A stretch of DNA of 64,000 nucleotides from Tenacibaculum skagerrakense (GTDB lineage: Bacteria > Bacteroidota > Bacteroidia > Flavobacteriales > Flavobacteriaceae). The notes below the pieces were generated by a model. That model worked only from the letters and a program-made list of their open reading frames with translations. It made no database searches and was not told where the DNA came from. This document shows positions 33,288 to 40,379 of this stretch, in pieces; position 1 is the first letter of the stretch; each line of letters begins with the position of its first letter. The translations under genes were made by a program, and so were the position numbers. The stretch covers positions 434,001 through 498,000 of the forward strand of contig NZ_SLXM01000001.1 of the NCBI RefSeq assembly GCF_004345825.1. The letters are read 5' to 3'.

Positions 33288-33980
33288 ATGGAAACAAAAA
33301 CAATTCAGTTTACAGCAGGGCGTGGTCCGGCAGAATGTACTTGGGTAGTTGCAAAAGTTTTAAAAACGTTCATTAAAAATAGTTCGAATGCGGGAATATC
33401 ATATGTGATTCTGCATCAAGAAAAAGGAGTTGAAAACGGAACAGTTCAATCTGTTTCGTTACAACTTAAAGGTCAAAACCTAACGCTCTTTTTAAAAGAT
33501 TGGTTAGGAACAATTCAGTGGATTGGAAAATCAACTTTTAGGAAATATCATAAACGCAAAAATTGGTTTATCGGTTGTTTCGAATTAAAGGAGTTGAAAA
33601 TTTTAGAGGTTTTTGAGAGAGATATAGAATTTCAAGCAATTCGTAGTTCTGGACCTGGTGGCCAGCATGTAAATAAAGTGAGTTCGGCAGTTCGAGCAAA
33701 ACATATTCCAACAGGAGTACAAGTGCTAGTTTCAGAAAGCAGATCGCAACATCAAAATAAAAAGTTAGCGATTAATCGATTAAAAGAACAATTGGCAAAT
33801 TATAATATTCAGCAATTGCAAGAGAATATTCAAGACGAATGGGAAAATCATTTGAATTTAGAAAGAGGTAATCCAGTTCAAATATTTACTGGAACAGATT
33901 TTAAAATTCAGAAGAAAAAGAAAAATTATAAATCAAAACGCGGTCAATTAAAAAGTGATTTGCGAAAAGAATTAAACTAA
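33288..33980 (+). CDS. prfH: peptide chain release factor homologue PrfH
   Basis: 230 residues, shorter than RF1/RF2 because the codon-recognition domain is reduced. RSSGPGGQHVNKVSSAVRA (about 119-137) carries the GGQ peptidyl-hydrolysis motif, followed by TGVQVLVSESRSQHQNK. PrfH is known to be genetically linked to RtcB in RNA-repair operons, where it frees peptidyl-tRNA from ribosomes whose decoding centre has been cut so that RtcB can reseal the 16S rRNA. The same pairing is seen here, with one gene between them. Confidence 0.93.
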   Translation: METKTIQFTAGRGPAECTWVVAKVLKTFIKNSSNAGISYVILHQEKGVENGTVQSVSLQLKGQNLTLFLKDWLGTIQWIGKSTFRKYHKRKNWFIGCFELKELKILEVFERDIEFQAIRSSGPGGQHVNKVSSAVRAKHIPTGVQVLVSESRSQHQNKKLAINRLKEQLANYNIQQLQENIQDEWENHLNLERGNPVQIFTGTDFKIQKKKKNYKSKRGQLKSDLRKELN

Positions 33981-33987
33981 TAAAACT

Positions 33988-34094
33988 CGTCATTACGATG
34001 AACAAAACAAAGTGAAGAGAAGAAGTAATCTGCTTATTTTATCCTAAATCTAGTTTAGAAAGTAACAGATTGCTTCGTTTCACTCGCAATGACG
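33988..34094. repeat. CGTCATTACG-type dispersed element, second copy
   Basis: Left end CGTCATTACGATGAA, inner AGAAGAAGTAATCT, AGATTGCTTCGTTTCACTCG and right end CGCAATGACG, nearly complementary to the left end. It matches the element at 32483-32582. About 105 bases with no ORF, so a MITE- or REP-like repeat family. Confidence 0.75.
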
Positions 34095-34115
34095 TTTAGT
34101 AAGAATTAAACTAAA

Positions 34116-34643
34116 ATGAAAACACTAACGAATAATTACATTTTTAAGGCATTGGATGCATATCCATATGATTTAGAAGAAGCAATCGAAGCGTTAACAT
34201 ATGCCTTAGCCTACGATGAAAAAAATGTTATGGCTTTATGTTTAATGGGAAGAATTTATGCAGAACGTTTACATGATTTCGACAAAGCCAAGGAGTATTA
34301 TGCAGAAGCAATCACAGAAAATATAAATGCTTTTCATGTATATCCACATTACATTAATGTATTGCTTTGGAATGATGACAATCAGGAAGCAGAGAGATTA
34401 ATAGATTTTGCATTAACAATTAAAGGTGCAGATAAAGGAGTTTTAAACGTAAAGAAATCGCAGTATTTAGAAAAATGCGGAGAATATAAAAAAGCGTTGA
34501 AGGCTTTAAAAGAAGCGAAGCGAGTTACCTATAATAACGATTACTTATATACGATTAATCAAGAAAAGGAACGTATAAAGGGGAAAATGCCTAAAGAGAA
34601 AAAGAAAGAAAAAGGAAAAAAAGAAAAGAAAAAGAAAAAATAA
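34116..34643 (+). CDS. TPR protein with poly-Lys tail
   Basis: 175 residues. Three to four TPR-like units are visible (for example EEAIEALTYALAYDEKNVMALCLMGRIYAERLHDFDKAKEYYAEAI), and the last 20 residues are almost only Lys, Glu and Gly. The tail is well suited to contact RNA. It is the fifth gene of the PcfJ-rtcB operon. Its partner is unknown; a scaffold that brings repair enzymes to RNA is a reasonable guess. Confidence 0.7.
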   Translation: MKTLTNNYIFKALDAYPYDLEEAIEALTYALAYDEKNVMALCLMGRIYAERLHDFDKAKEYYAEAITENINAFHVYPHYINVLLWNDDNQEAERLIDFALTIKGADKGVLNVKKSQYLEKCGEYKKALKALKEAKRVTYNNDYLYTINQEKERIKGKMPKEKKKEKGKKEKKKKK

Positions 34644-34661
34644 TTTTTAAAATCAATAATT

Positions 34662-34979
34662 ATGAGAAGAGAAGTTTTACATAGGTTTTTACAGAATACA
34701 GATAACACGGGAAGATTTGTTGTACAATCTAAGATTACGGGAATCACCTATTATGTGGAACCAATTGATAGCGGAAAACCTGATAAATTATGGGGAGATG
34801 TCGATCCAGTTACGAAAAAGTTAACCGGTGATTATGGGAATATTCGAAGAGGTGCTGTTAAACCTTCCGAATCTCTAATTACTGAAGAAAACGGATTTGT
34901 AAATATCAATACGTTTAAAGGAAGTCCGCTTGCGGAAATTGACCGTAGAGATAAAATTTACGAGAAAAATTATAAATAA
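34662..34979 (+). CDS. hypothetical protein next to tRNA cluster 1
   Basis: 105 residues, no membrane segment. It starts MRREVLHRFLQNTDNTGRFVV and contains VQSKITGITYYVEPID and a DPVTKKLTGDYGNIRRGAV stretch. The composition suggests a small beta-rich soluble protein; the family is not recognised. It lies 18 bases after the TPR gene and ends right before the leader of the first tRNA cluster, so it is probably the last protein gene of the operon. Confidence 0.6.
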   Translation: MRREVLHRFLQNTDNTGRFVVQSKITGITYYVEPIDSGKPDKLWGDVDPVTKKLTGDYGNIRRGAVKPSESLITEENGFVNINTFKGSPLAEIDRRDKIYEKNYK

Positions 34980-34982
34980 TTT

Positions 34983-35022
34983 TCACTACGTAAAAAGAAT
35001 GCGCAATAGCATTACATATTTG
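34983..35022 (+). promoter_or_regulatory. promoter of tRNA cluster 1
   Basis: CATATTTG at 35015-35022 is the -7-like element, followed by CAGTGT. Upstream ACGTAAAAAGAATGCGCA matches the region upstream of the HAD phosphatase promoter (24680-24698). The two promoter/leader segments are alike over about 60 bases. Confidence 0.7.
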
Positions 35023-35032
35023 CAGTGTAATT

Positions 35033-35059
35033 ATGAAAAAGAAGAAGAAAAAAGCTTGA
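35033..35059 (+). other. eight-codon Lys-rich mini-ORF in the tRNA cluster leader
   Basis: ATG, six Lys codons, Ala, TGA. It begins about 11 bases after the promoter element, followed by a 12-bp hairpin and the first tRNA. The counterpart at 24719-24745 also encodes a Lys run. It could be a leader that reports lysyl-tRNA supply, or it may simply be an A-rich 5' end. Confidence 0.35.
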
Positions 35060-35085
35060 AAAAGGGAAAGTAGAAAAAGAAAAAA

Positions 35086-35117
35086 GCCTCATCATAACAA
35101 ATGGATTATGATGAGGC
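35086..35117 (+). other. 12-bp hairpin before the first tRNA of cluster 1
   Basis: GCCTCATCATAA (35086-35097) pairs perfectly with TTATGATGAGGC (35106-35117) around an 8-nt loop. There is no T-run, so it is more likely an attenuator or a processing signal than a terminator. The tRNA begins 10 bases later. Confidence 0.65.
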
Positions 35118-35126
35118 AAATTAAAA

Positions 35127-35331
35127 TCCTCTTTAGCTCAAAAGGAAGAGCTGTGGTAAAAGACCTTTGTTTCGTAGCCACGGAGTGATTGGATGATGTT
35201 GTTAGTAACTTGCATACTAATGAATAGAATTTGCAGAAGCACCGAAATTAAAAGTTTAAGAGTAGGGAAGCGCATTTAGAGCCAGTCAGCCTTATTTTTA
35301 AGGAGTATCAGTTCGAATCTGATAAGAGGAA
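35127..35331 (+). tRNA. tRNA-like gene with two insertions (anticodon CGT Thr or TCG Arg)
   Basis: Acceptor TCCTCTT (35127-35133) pairs 7/7 with AAGAGGA (35324-35330), discriminator A, then CA. The D arm GCTC/GAGC (35136-35151) has a loop with GG; the T arm ATCAG-TTCGAAT-CTGAT is at 35307-35323. The anticodon stem GTGGT/GCCAC (35153-35157, 35177-35181) encloses 19 nt, so about 12-14 nt are extra. GGAGT (35182-35186) fits the variable loop and recurs at 35302-35306, with 120 nt between variable loop and T arm. Anticodon depends on where the loop is rejoined. It may be decayed, or may need splicing. Confidence 0.55.
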
Positions 35332-35340
35332 CAAAAAAGT

Positions 35341-35482
35341 TCATTAAAATATTTAAAATATCAAACGAGTCTTGTTGCGTGTTTCTGTATAACACCATTG
35401 TATACAATCGTGCAAAATTTGTATTCGCTTTTGTATATGCAACTTGATTTGAAGGTTTCGATTATTAGCCAAAAAATAATCA
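35341..35482 (+). other. spacer inside tRNA cluster 1
   Basis: A+T-rich, no T-loop motif and no ORF. GTTGCGT (35374-35380) can pair with ATGCAAC (35437-35443) over a tRNA-like distance of 70 nt, and GTGTT/AACAC form a small hairpin, but no D or T arm lies inside. Confidence 0.4.
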
Positions 35483-35558
35483 TCATTCTATAGGTCACGG
35501 GTTCGACTCCCGTCATAAACATTGTTTATGTAGTTCAGTTGGCAAGAACGATAGATTT
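35483..35558 (+). tRNA. circularly permuted tRNA-Glu (anticodon TTC)
   Basis: The 3' half comes first. Anticodon-stem 3' strand TCTAT (35487-35491), variable AGGTC, T arm ACGGG-TTCGACT-CCCGT (35497-35513), acceptor 3' strand CATAAAC (35514-35520), 3-nt linker ATT, then acceptor 5' strand GTTTATG (35524-35530), T-A, D arm GTTC-9 nt-GAAC (35533-35549), G26, anticodon-stem 5' strand ATAGA (35551-35555), TTT. Acceptor pairs 7/7 and anticodon stem 5/5. Joining TTT to TCAT gives loop TTTTCAT, anticodon TTC. D and T arms are Glu-like. Flanks AAAAAA (35471-35476) and TTTTTT can pair and hold the ends together. Ordinary order gives no pairing. RtcB is the obvious candidate to join the ends. Confidence 0.75.
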
Positions 35559-35560
35559 TT

Positions 35561-35643
35561 TAATTGTGTGGGTTCGAATCCCACTATCCTTAACGGATAT
35601 GGCGAAATGGTAGACGCGCTAGACTGTTAATCTGGTAATTGTG
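35561..35643 (+). tRNA. tRNA-Asn (anticodon GTT), apparently permuted at the variable loop
   Basis: T arm GTGGG-TTCGAAT-CCCAC (35568-35584), acceptor 3' strand TATCCTT (35585-35591), one A, acceptor 5' strand ACGGATA (35593-35599; 6/7 pairs), TG, D arm GCG/CGC (35602-35617), anticodon arm CTAGA-CTGTTAA-TCTGG (35619-35635). The 8-mer TAATTGTG occurs at both ends (35561-35568 and 35636-35643), where a rejoined variable loop would lie. Read in ordinary order, acceptor ACGGATA does not pair with the next downstream 3' end CCAAAGC. The D arm is of the type seen in phage tRNA-Asn/Leu. Confidence 0.55.
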
Positions 35644-35653
35644 GTAAGCCTAA

Positions 35654-35797
35654 TGGCGAATCGGTTCGACTCCGATCCAAAGCTCATCATCTTGTAAAAC
35701 TGATGTTAGGAAAGAAAGTTGGTATGTTCTGAATGAGTTCTTAAATGAACACTTTGACAAGAACTTTGAGATTTTCAATACTAAAACTAGAAAGTAA
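35654..35797 (+). pseudogene. orphan tRNA 3' half followed by an open coding-like tail
   Basis: 35660-35686 is a T arm ATCGG-TTCGACT-CCGAT plus acceptor strand CCAAAGC, T and CA, for which no matching 5' half is present. In the same stretch a frame without a start codon is open from 35654 to a TAA at 35795. Its last part, beginning at 35696, reads protein-like (SWYVLNEFLNEHFDKNFEIF). It looks like the tail of a lost gene joined to tRNA debris. The remainder to 35984 is A+T-rich without features. Confidence 0.4.
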
Positions 35798-35984
35798 TAA
35801 TTTTTTACAAATCAGTTGAAGTCAGATTAGATTTCAATCCATTTTTAAAAACGAATTATCGCCTTTTTTTAGATTGTTTATTTCCGTGCTTTGAAAAGCA
35901 TTTGGACATATCGCTTTTATAAAAAAAATTAAATAAGAGTGTTTTAGTATTCACTAAAACCAAACAAAAAATAAAACTATAAAA

Positions 35985-37085
35985 ATGAAAAGAGTAAAAA
36001 TTAATGCAGGAAAAGTAGGGTTAGTTTTCAAAGGAGGAGACTATCAAAAAGTAATTACACAAGGAAAGCACTGGTTGTTCTTAAACCAAAATGTAGTTAT
36101 GTACGATTTAACTCAAGAATTTAGAACGTCAGTAGCTTTAGAAATTTTATTAAAAGATGAGGTTTTAGCTGATATGTTAGAACTGGTTGAAGTTGATGAT
36201 AATGAGTTAGTATTGGTTTATGAAAACAATAACTTCAAAACTACATTACAAGCTGGAAGATATGTGTATTGGAAAGGTTTGGTTGACAGAAAATTCAAAA
36301 GAGTTGATTTAAGTAAAATTGACATCACAGAAAATATTGAGAAATCATTATTTAGAAATTACGAATTGTCAAAATATATCAGAGTATTTGAAGTAGCGGC
36401 TTATGAAAAAGCAGTATTGTTAATAGATGATGTGTATACGAAAACCTTAACAGGTGGAACCTACAGATTCTGGAGAAACGATACCACTATTAAAATTGCA
36501 AAGGCTGATACAAGACAGTTACAAATGGAAATTGCAGGTCAAGAATTATTAACTAAAGACAAAGCAAATATTAGAATTAACTTTTTTACTCAGTATAAAT
36601 TTATAAATATTGAAAAAGCGCTTTTAGAAAATAAAGACTTCGAAAAGCAATTGTACATATTAATGCAATTAGCATTAAGAACTTATGTTGGTACTTATAC
36701 TTTAGACGAGTTATTAGAGAAAAAGGAAAACATTGCAACTGCTGTTTTTGATCAAGTATCTAAAGAAGCTGATCAATTAGGTGTTAAAGTAATTAACTGC
36801 GGAATTAGAGATGTTATTTTAACTGGAGACATGAAGGAAATCATGAATCAAGTATTAGTAGCGCAAAAAAGAGCGCAAGCTAATATTATTACAAGAAGAG
36901 AAGAAACTGCTTCAACAAGAAGCTTATTAAATACAGCAAAATTAATGGAAGACAATGAAATGTTGTTCAAGTTAAAAGAAATGGAGTATGTTGAAAAAAT
37001 TGCTGACAAAATTGGAGAAATTACAGTTTCTGGAAACGGTAATATGGTGAAGCAGTTAAAAGATATATTCATCGTAAATAAATAG
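35985..37085 (+). CDS. slipin / SPFH (band 7) family protein
   Basis: 366 residues. There is no N-terminal membrane helix, unlike classic stomatins. The SPFH core spans about 140-290: LLTKDKANIRINFFTQYKF, ALLENKDFEKQLYILMQLALRTYVGTYTLDELLEKKENI and LGVKVINCGIRDVILTGDMKEIMNQVLVAQKRAQANII. The C-terminal part is a coiled coil. Slipins recur in RtcB-linked RNA-repair loci of other bacteria, which agrees with its place directly after tRNA cluster 1. It likely oligomerises into a scaffold. Confidence 0.87.
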   Translation: MKRVKINAGKVGLVFKGGDYQKVITQGKHWLFLNQNVVMYDLTQEFRTSVALEILLKDEVLADMLELVEVDDNELVLVYENNNFKTTLQAGRYVYWKGLVDRKFKRVDLSKIDITENIEKSLFRNYELSKYIRVFEVAAYEKAVLLIDDVYTKTLTGGTYRFWRNDTTIKIAKADTRQLQMEIAGQELLTKDKANIRINFFTQYKFINIEKALLENKDFEKQLYILMQLALRTYVGTYTLDELLEKKENIATAVFDQVSKEADQLGVKVINCGIRDVILTGDMKEIMNQVLVAQKRAQANIITRREETASTRSLLNTAKLMEDNEMLFKLKEMEYVEKIADKIGEITVSGNGNMVKQLKDIFIVNK

Positions 37086-37202
37086 AAATAGTTCATTGAG
37101 ATGAATAAGGTAACCTTTAGTCAAATTTTTAAATTTGATTAGAGGTTTTTTCATATTCAAGATATTCACATTATTTTTAATTTTTTAATTATAAAGAGAG
37201 TC

Positions 37203-38018
37203 TTGAGTTTTTTAACTGCATCCATAGTAATTTATAATAATATCAATCAAGTAAAGGATTTACTGAATGATCTCACTTTATATAATGGTAAAATACAAGT
37301 TTTTGTAATCGATAACTCAGATCAAAACCATTCACAGTTTTTTTCGAATATAGATAAGGTTAAGTATCTATTTAACAATAAAAATCTAGGATACGGAAAA
37401 GCACATAATATAGCTATCGATAAATCTATTGAGTTAGGTTCTAATTATCATATTATACTAAATCCTGATATCAGACTTAATAAAGGAACTTTAAATTCTA
37501 TTGTCAATTTCATGGAAAACAATCCTGAAGTAGGAATGTGCAGTCCTAAAATTCTATTCCCAAATGGAGATTTACAATACTTATGTAAACTAATTCCAAA
37601 ACCTCAAAATTTATTAATTCGAAGATTTTTACCTAGTAAGAAAATTATTAGCAAGCATGATAATAAGTATGAGTTGAGGAATTTTAGTTATAACCATAAT
37701 ATAGAAATTCCTTATATTTCAGGATGCTTTATGTTTGCAAAAACTAGTATTTTAGAAAAGGTTAATGGCTTTGATGAACGCTTTTTTTTGTACTTTGAAG
37801 ATTTGGATTTAACAAGAAGAATAGGGCAACTATCTAAAACCTATTTTTTTGCAGAAACTTTTGTTTATCATGGGTATAATAAAGAATCGTATCGAAATAA
37901 TAAAGTTTTGATTTATCACATGAAAAATGCAGTTAAATATTTTAATAAATGGGGTTGGTTTTTTGATAAGGAGAGAAATGAAATTAATAAAAAGACCCTT
38001 TTACAACTAAATAAATGA
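37203..38018 (+). CDS. glycosyltransferase family 2 (rhamnosyltransferase-like)
   Basis: 271 residues from a TTG start (no ATG nearby; the frame is open upstream). A GT-A fold: TASIVIYNNINQVKDLLNDL at the start, FVIDNSD, a NLGYGKAHNIAI segment, the metal motif LNPDIRLN (about 94-101) and GCFMFAKTSILEKVNGFDERFFLYFEDLDLTRRI, the acceptor-site signature of O-antigen type rhamnosyl/hexosyl transferases. It is the first gene of the polysaccharide region and overlaps the next gene by 4 bases. Confidence 0.88.
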   Translation: MSFLTASIVIYNNINQVKDLLNDLTLYNGKIQVFVIDNSDQNHSQFFSNIDKVKYLFNNKNLGYGKAHNIAIDKSIELGSNYHIILNPDIRLNKGTLNSIVNFMENNPEVGMCSPKILFPNGDLQYLCKLIPKPQNLLIRRFLPSKKIISKHDNKYELRNFSYNHNIEIPYISGCFMFAKTSILEKVNGFDERFFLYFEDLDLTRRIGQLSKTYFFAETFVYHGYNKESYRNNKVLIYHMKNAVKYFNKWGWFFDKERNEINKKTLLQLNK

Positions 38019-38920
38019 CTAACTTAATAAAGGTAATATCATATTTTTCAATATTCAAGTATCCTTTAACAGCTGATGAGATTTTTTATTTCTCAGATAG
38101 AAAAGATAAAGATACTGTGATGGAAGAATTGAAAATGTTAGAAGAAAAAGGTGTAATTTATGAAAGTGAAGGTTTTTATTCTGAAGTAAAAAGCGATGAT
38201 TTAATTTCAAGACGTTTAAAAGGAAATAAAGAGGCAGAACTTATAATGCCTAAAGCTTGGAAGATTTCTAAATTTATATCTAAATTCCCATATATAACTT
38301 CTGTTAGTATTTCCGGATCTTTGTCAAAAGGCTATTTTGAAGATAAAAGTGATATAGACTTTTTTATAATTACGAAGAAAAATAGATTGTGGATTGCCAG
38401 AACATTTTTAATTCTGTACAAAAAAATCTTTCTTTTAAATTCTAATAAGTATTTCTGTGTAAATTATTTTATGAGTTCAGGCCACTTAGAAATTGAAGAG
38501 AAAAATAGGTTTACTGCTACAGAAATTGCAACTTTAATTCCAACTTACGGAAAAGATATATTTCATGATTTTGTAAATAAAAATAATTGGGTTTATGAAT
38601 ATTACCCAAATTTTAAGCTGGAATCAGAAAATACAAAAACTATTTCAAAAAACTTGATTTCTAGGAGTGTTGAAAAAATACTGAATAAGAAATTAGGAAA
38701 TAAATTAGAACGATTTTTTATGAAAATAACGATAAAGAAATGGAATGACAAATTCCATCATTTGTCTAAAGAAGATTTTGAAGTTGCCTTTAAATCTTCC
38801 GAAAATGTATCTAAGCATCACCCAAGTAATTTTCAAAAGAAAGTATTAGACTTATTAAATGAAAAATACGAGAACATAGAAAAAAAACATTACATAAAAC
38901 TTACGCCAGAAAATGTTTAA
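38015..38920 (+). CDS. nucleotidyltransferase-fold protein of the polysaccharide cluster
   Basis: 301 residues. An N-terminal winged-helix-like part (about 1-70; YPLTADEIFYFSDRKDKDTVMEELKMLEEKG) precedes SVSISGSLSKGYFEDKSDIDFFIITKKNRLW (about 99-129), the GS...DxD motif of minimal nucleotidyltransferases. The C-terminal half is helical. It overlaps both neighbours (4 and 8 bases), so it is cotranscribed with the glycosyltransferase and the radical SAM protein. Substrate unknown; it may tailor a nucleotide-sugar or a glycolipid. Confidence 0.75.
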   Translation: MTNLIKVISYFSIFKYPLTADEIFYFSDRKDKDTVMEELKMLEEKGVIYESEGFYSEVKSDDLISRRLKGNKEAELIMPKAWKISKFISKFPYITSVSISGSLSKGYFEDKSDIDFFIITKKNRLWIARTFLILYKKIFLLNSNKYFCVNYFMSSGHLEIEEKNRFTATEIATLIPTYGKDIFHDFVNKNNWVYEYYPNFKLESENTKTISKNLISRSVEKILNKKLGNKLERFFMKITIKKWNDKFHHLSKEDFEVAFKSSENVSKHHPSNFQKKVLDLLNEKYENIEKKHYIKLTPENV

Positions 38921-40379
38921 AGTAGCACTAGCAAATTCATATTTCTACCCTTTTGATGAAAAACAATGGAATAATCAAACACCTTTTCCTCCTTTAGGAA
39001 CTATTTATGCTGCTTCTTTATTACGAGAAAATGGTTATAATGTAAGTCTGTTTGATACTTGTTTGTTAAATAACATCAATTCTGTTGAATCTTTTTTAGA
39101 TGAAAATGAGCCAGATGTTTTTGCTATTTATGATGATGGGTTTAACTATCTGACCAAAATGTGTTTAACTACAATGCGAGAAGCTGCATTTGAAATGATT
39201 AAGCTAGCTAAACAAAGAAATTGCAGAGTGTTAGTTTGTAGTTCAGATGCGACTGATCATTCCGAAAAGTATTTAAATGCTGGAGCAGATTTTATCATTC
39301 AGGGAGAGGGTGAAATTACTCTAAAAGAAATGGTAACAGCTATTGAAAATAATGATGATTTATATACCATTCAAGGAGTTGTTTATAAAAATGATGCGGG
39401 AGAGTTTATTAAAACAGGAAAAAGAATTGTGTATAAGCAATTAGATGATTTTCCAATGCCAGCTTGGGATTTGATCAACATGGATGCTTATAAAAGCATT
39501 TGGAAAAAAGGAGGAAATGAATTTACATTAAATATAGCAACAACTAGAGGTTGTCCGTTTAAATGTAATTGGTGTGCAAAACCAATTTATGGTAACAGGT
39601 ATAATTCTCATTCGCCAGAATATATTGTAAATCATATAAATTTTTTGAAAGAGACTTATGGAGTAAGCAAATTTTGGATGTGCGATGATATTTTTGGATT
39701 AAAACCAAATTGGGTTCAAGAATTTAATTCCTTATTGAAAGAGCGAGAGTTAAAAATCCGTTATTATATTCAAAGTAGAGCAGATTTATTATTAAAAGAA
39801 GATACAATAGATGCTCTAGCAGAAAGTGGACTTACTGAAGTTTGGATTGGAGCAGAGAGTGGATCTCAAAAAATACTTGACGCTATGGACAAAGGAACTA
39901 CCATAGCACAAATTGAAGAGGCTACAAAATTATTGAAACAAAAAGGGGTAAAAGTTGCATTTTTTATTCAATTCGGATATTTAAATGAAACAAAAGAAGA
40001 TATTAACCTTACCATTAAAATGATTCAGGACTTACTGCCAGACAATATTGGAGTTTCTGTTTCTTATCCTTTACCAGAAACACCTTTTTACGAGAAAGTA
40101 AAGGAAGATTTAAAGGTAAAAGCAAATTGGACAGACTCTGATGATTTAGCAATGATGTTTCAAGGAACATTTAATTCAAAATTTTATAAAAAATTACAAC
40201 GATATACCCACAAAATATTCAGAAGAAGTCAAGGTGTTAGCTTTTTAAAGAAAATTTTGAAATCTCCATTTTCTTTAAAAAAGAATGAACTAAGATTAAT
40301 TTGTCTGTTACCTTATTATGCGATTACCTCTAATATTCAAGCTAGGCAATTAAAAAGATTACAAAACACAAATGCATAG
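38913..40379 (+). CDS. B12-binding-domain radical SAM protein (first)
   Basis: 488 residues. The N-terminal Rossmann B12-type domain (about 1-145) contains FPPLGTIYAASLLRENGYNV and GADFIIQGEGEITLKEMV. The radical SAM core begins at TTRGCPFKCNWCAKP (about 208-222), with the CxxxCxxC cluster and W variant common in this class, followed by MCDDIFGLKP and EVWIGAESGSQKILDAMDKGT. Such enzymes catalyse radical methylation, rearrangement or cyclisation. It overlaps its neighbours, in a coupled series with the methyltransferase and a second radical SAM protein. Confidence 0.9.
   Translation: MFKVALANSYFYPFDEKQWNNQTPFPPLGTIYAASLLRENGYNVSLFDTCLLNNINSVESFLDENEPDVFAIYDDGFNYLTKMCLTTMREAAFEMIKLAKQRNCRVLVCSSDATDHSEKYLNAGADFIIQGEGEITLKEMVTAIENNDDLYTIQGVVYKNDAGEFIKTGKRIVYKQLDDFPMPAWDLINMDAYKSIWKKGGNEFTLNIATTRGCPFKCNWCAKPIYGNRYNSHSPEYIVNHINFLKETYGVSKFWMCDDIFGLKPNWVQEFNSLLKERELKIRYYIQSRADLLLKEDTIDALAESGLTEVWIGAESGSQKILDAMDKGTTIAQIEEATKLLKQKGVKVAFFIQFGYLNETKEDINLTIKMIQDLLPDNIGVSVSYPLPETPFYEKVKEDLKVKANWTDSDDLAMMFQGTFNSKFYKKLQRYTHKIFRRSQGVSFLKKILKSPFSLKKNELRLICLLPYYAITSNIQARQLKRLQNTNA

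Noticed and set aside
35374-35443. GTTGCGT/ATGCAAC stem spaced 70 nt apart, as in a tRNA acceptor
   Set aside because: No D arm, no anticodon arm and no usable T arm inside (TTCGCTT is present but its flanks do not pair). Probably a chance pairing or complete decay.
35483-35558. Two-piece (permuted) tmRNA
   Set aside because: The unit has a full D arm and a perfect anticodon stem, and lacks an Ala-type G-U acceptor pair and a tag ORF, so it is a tRNA and not tmRNA.
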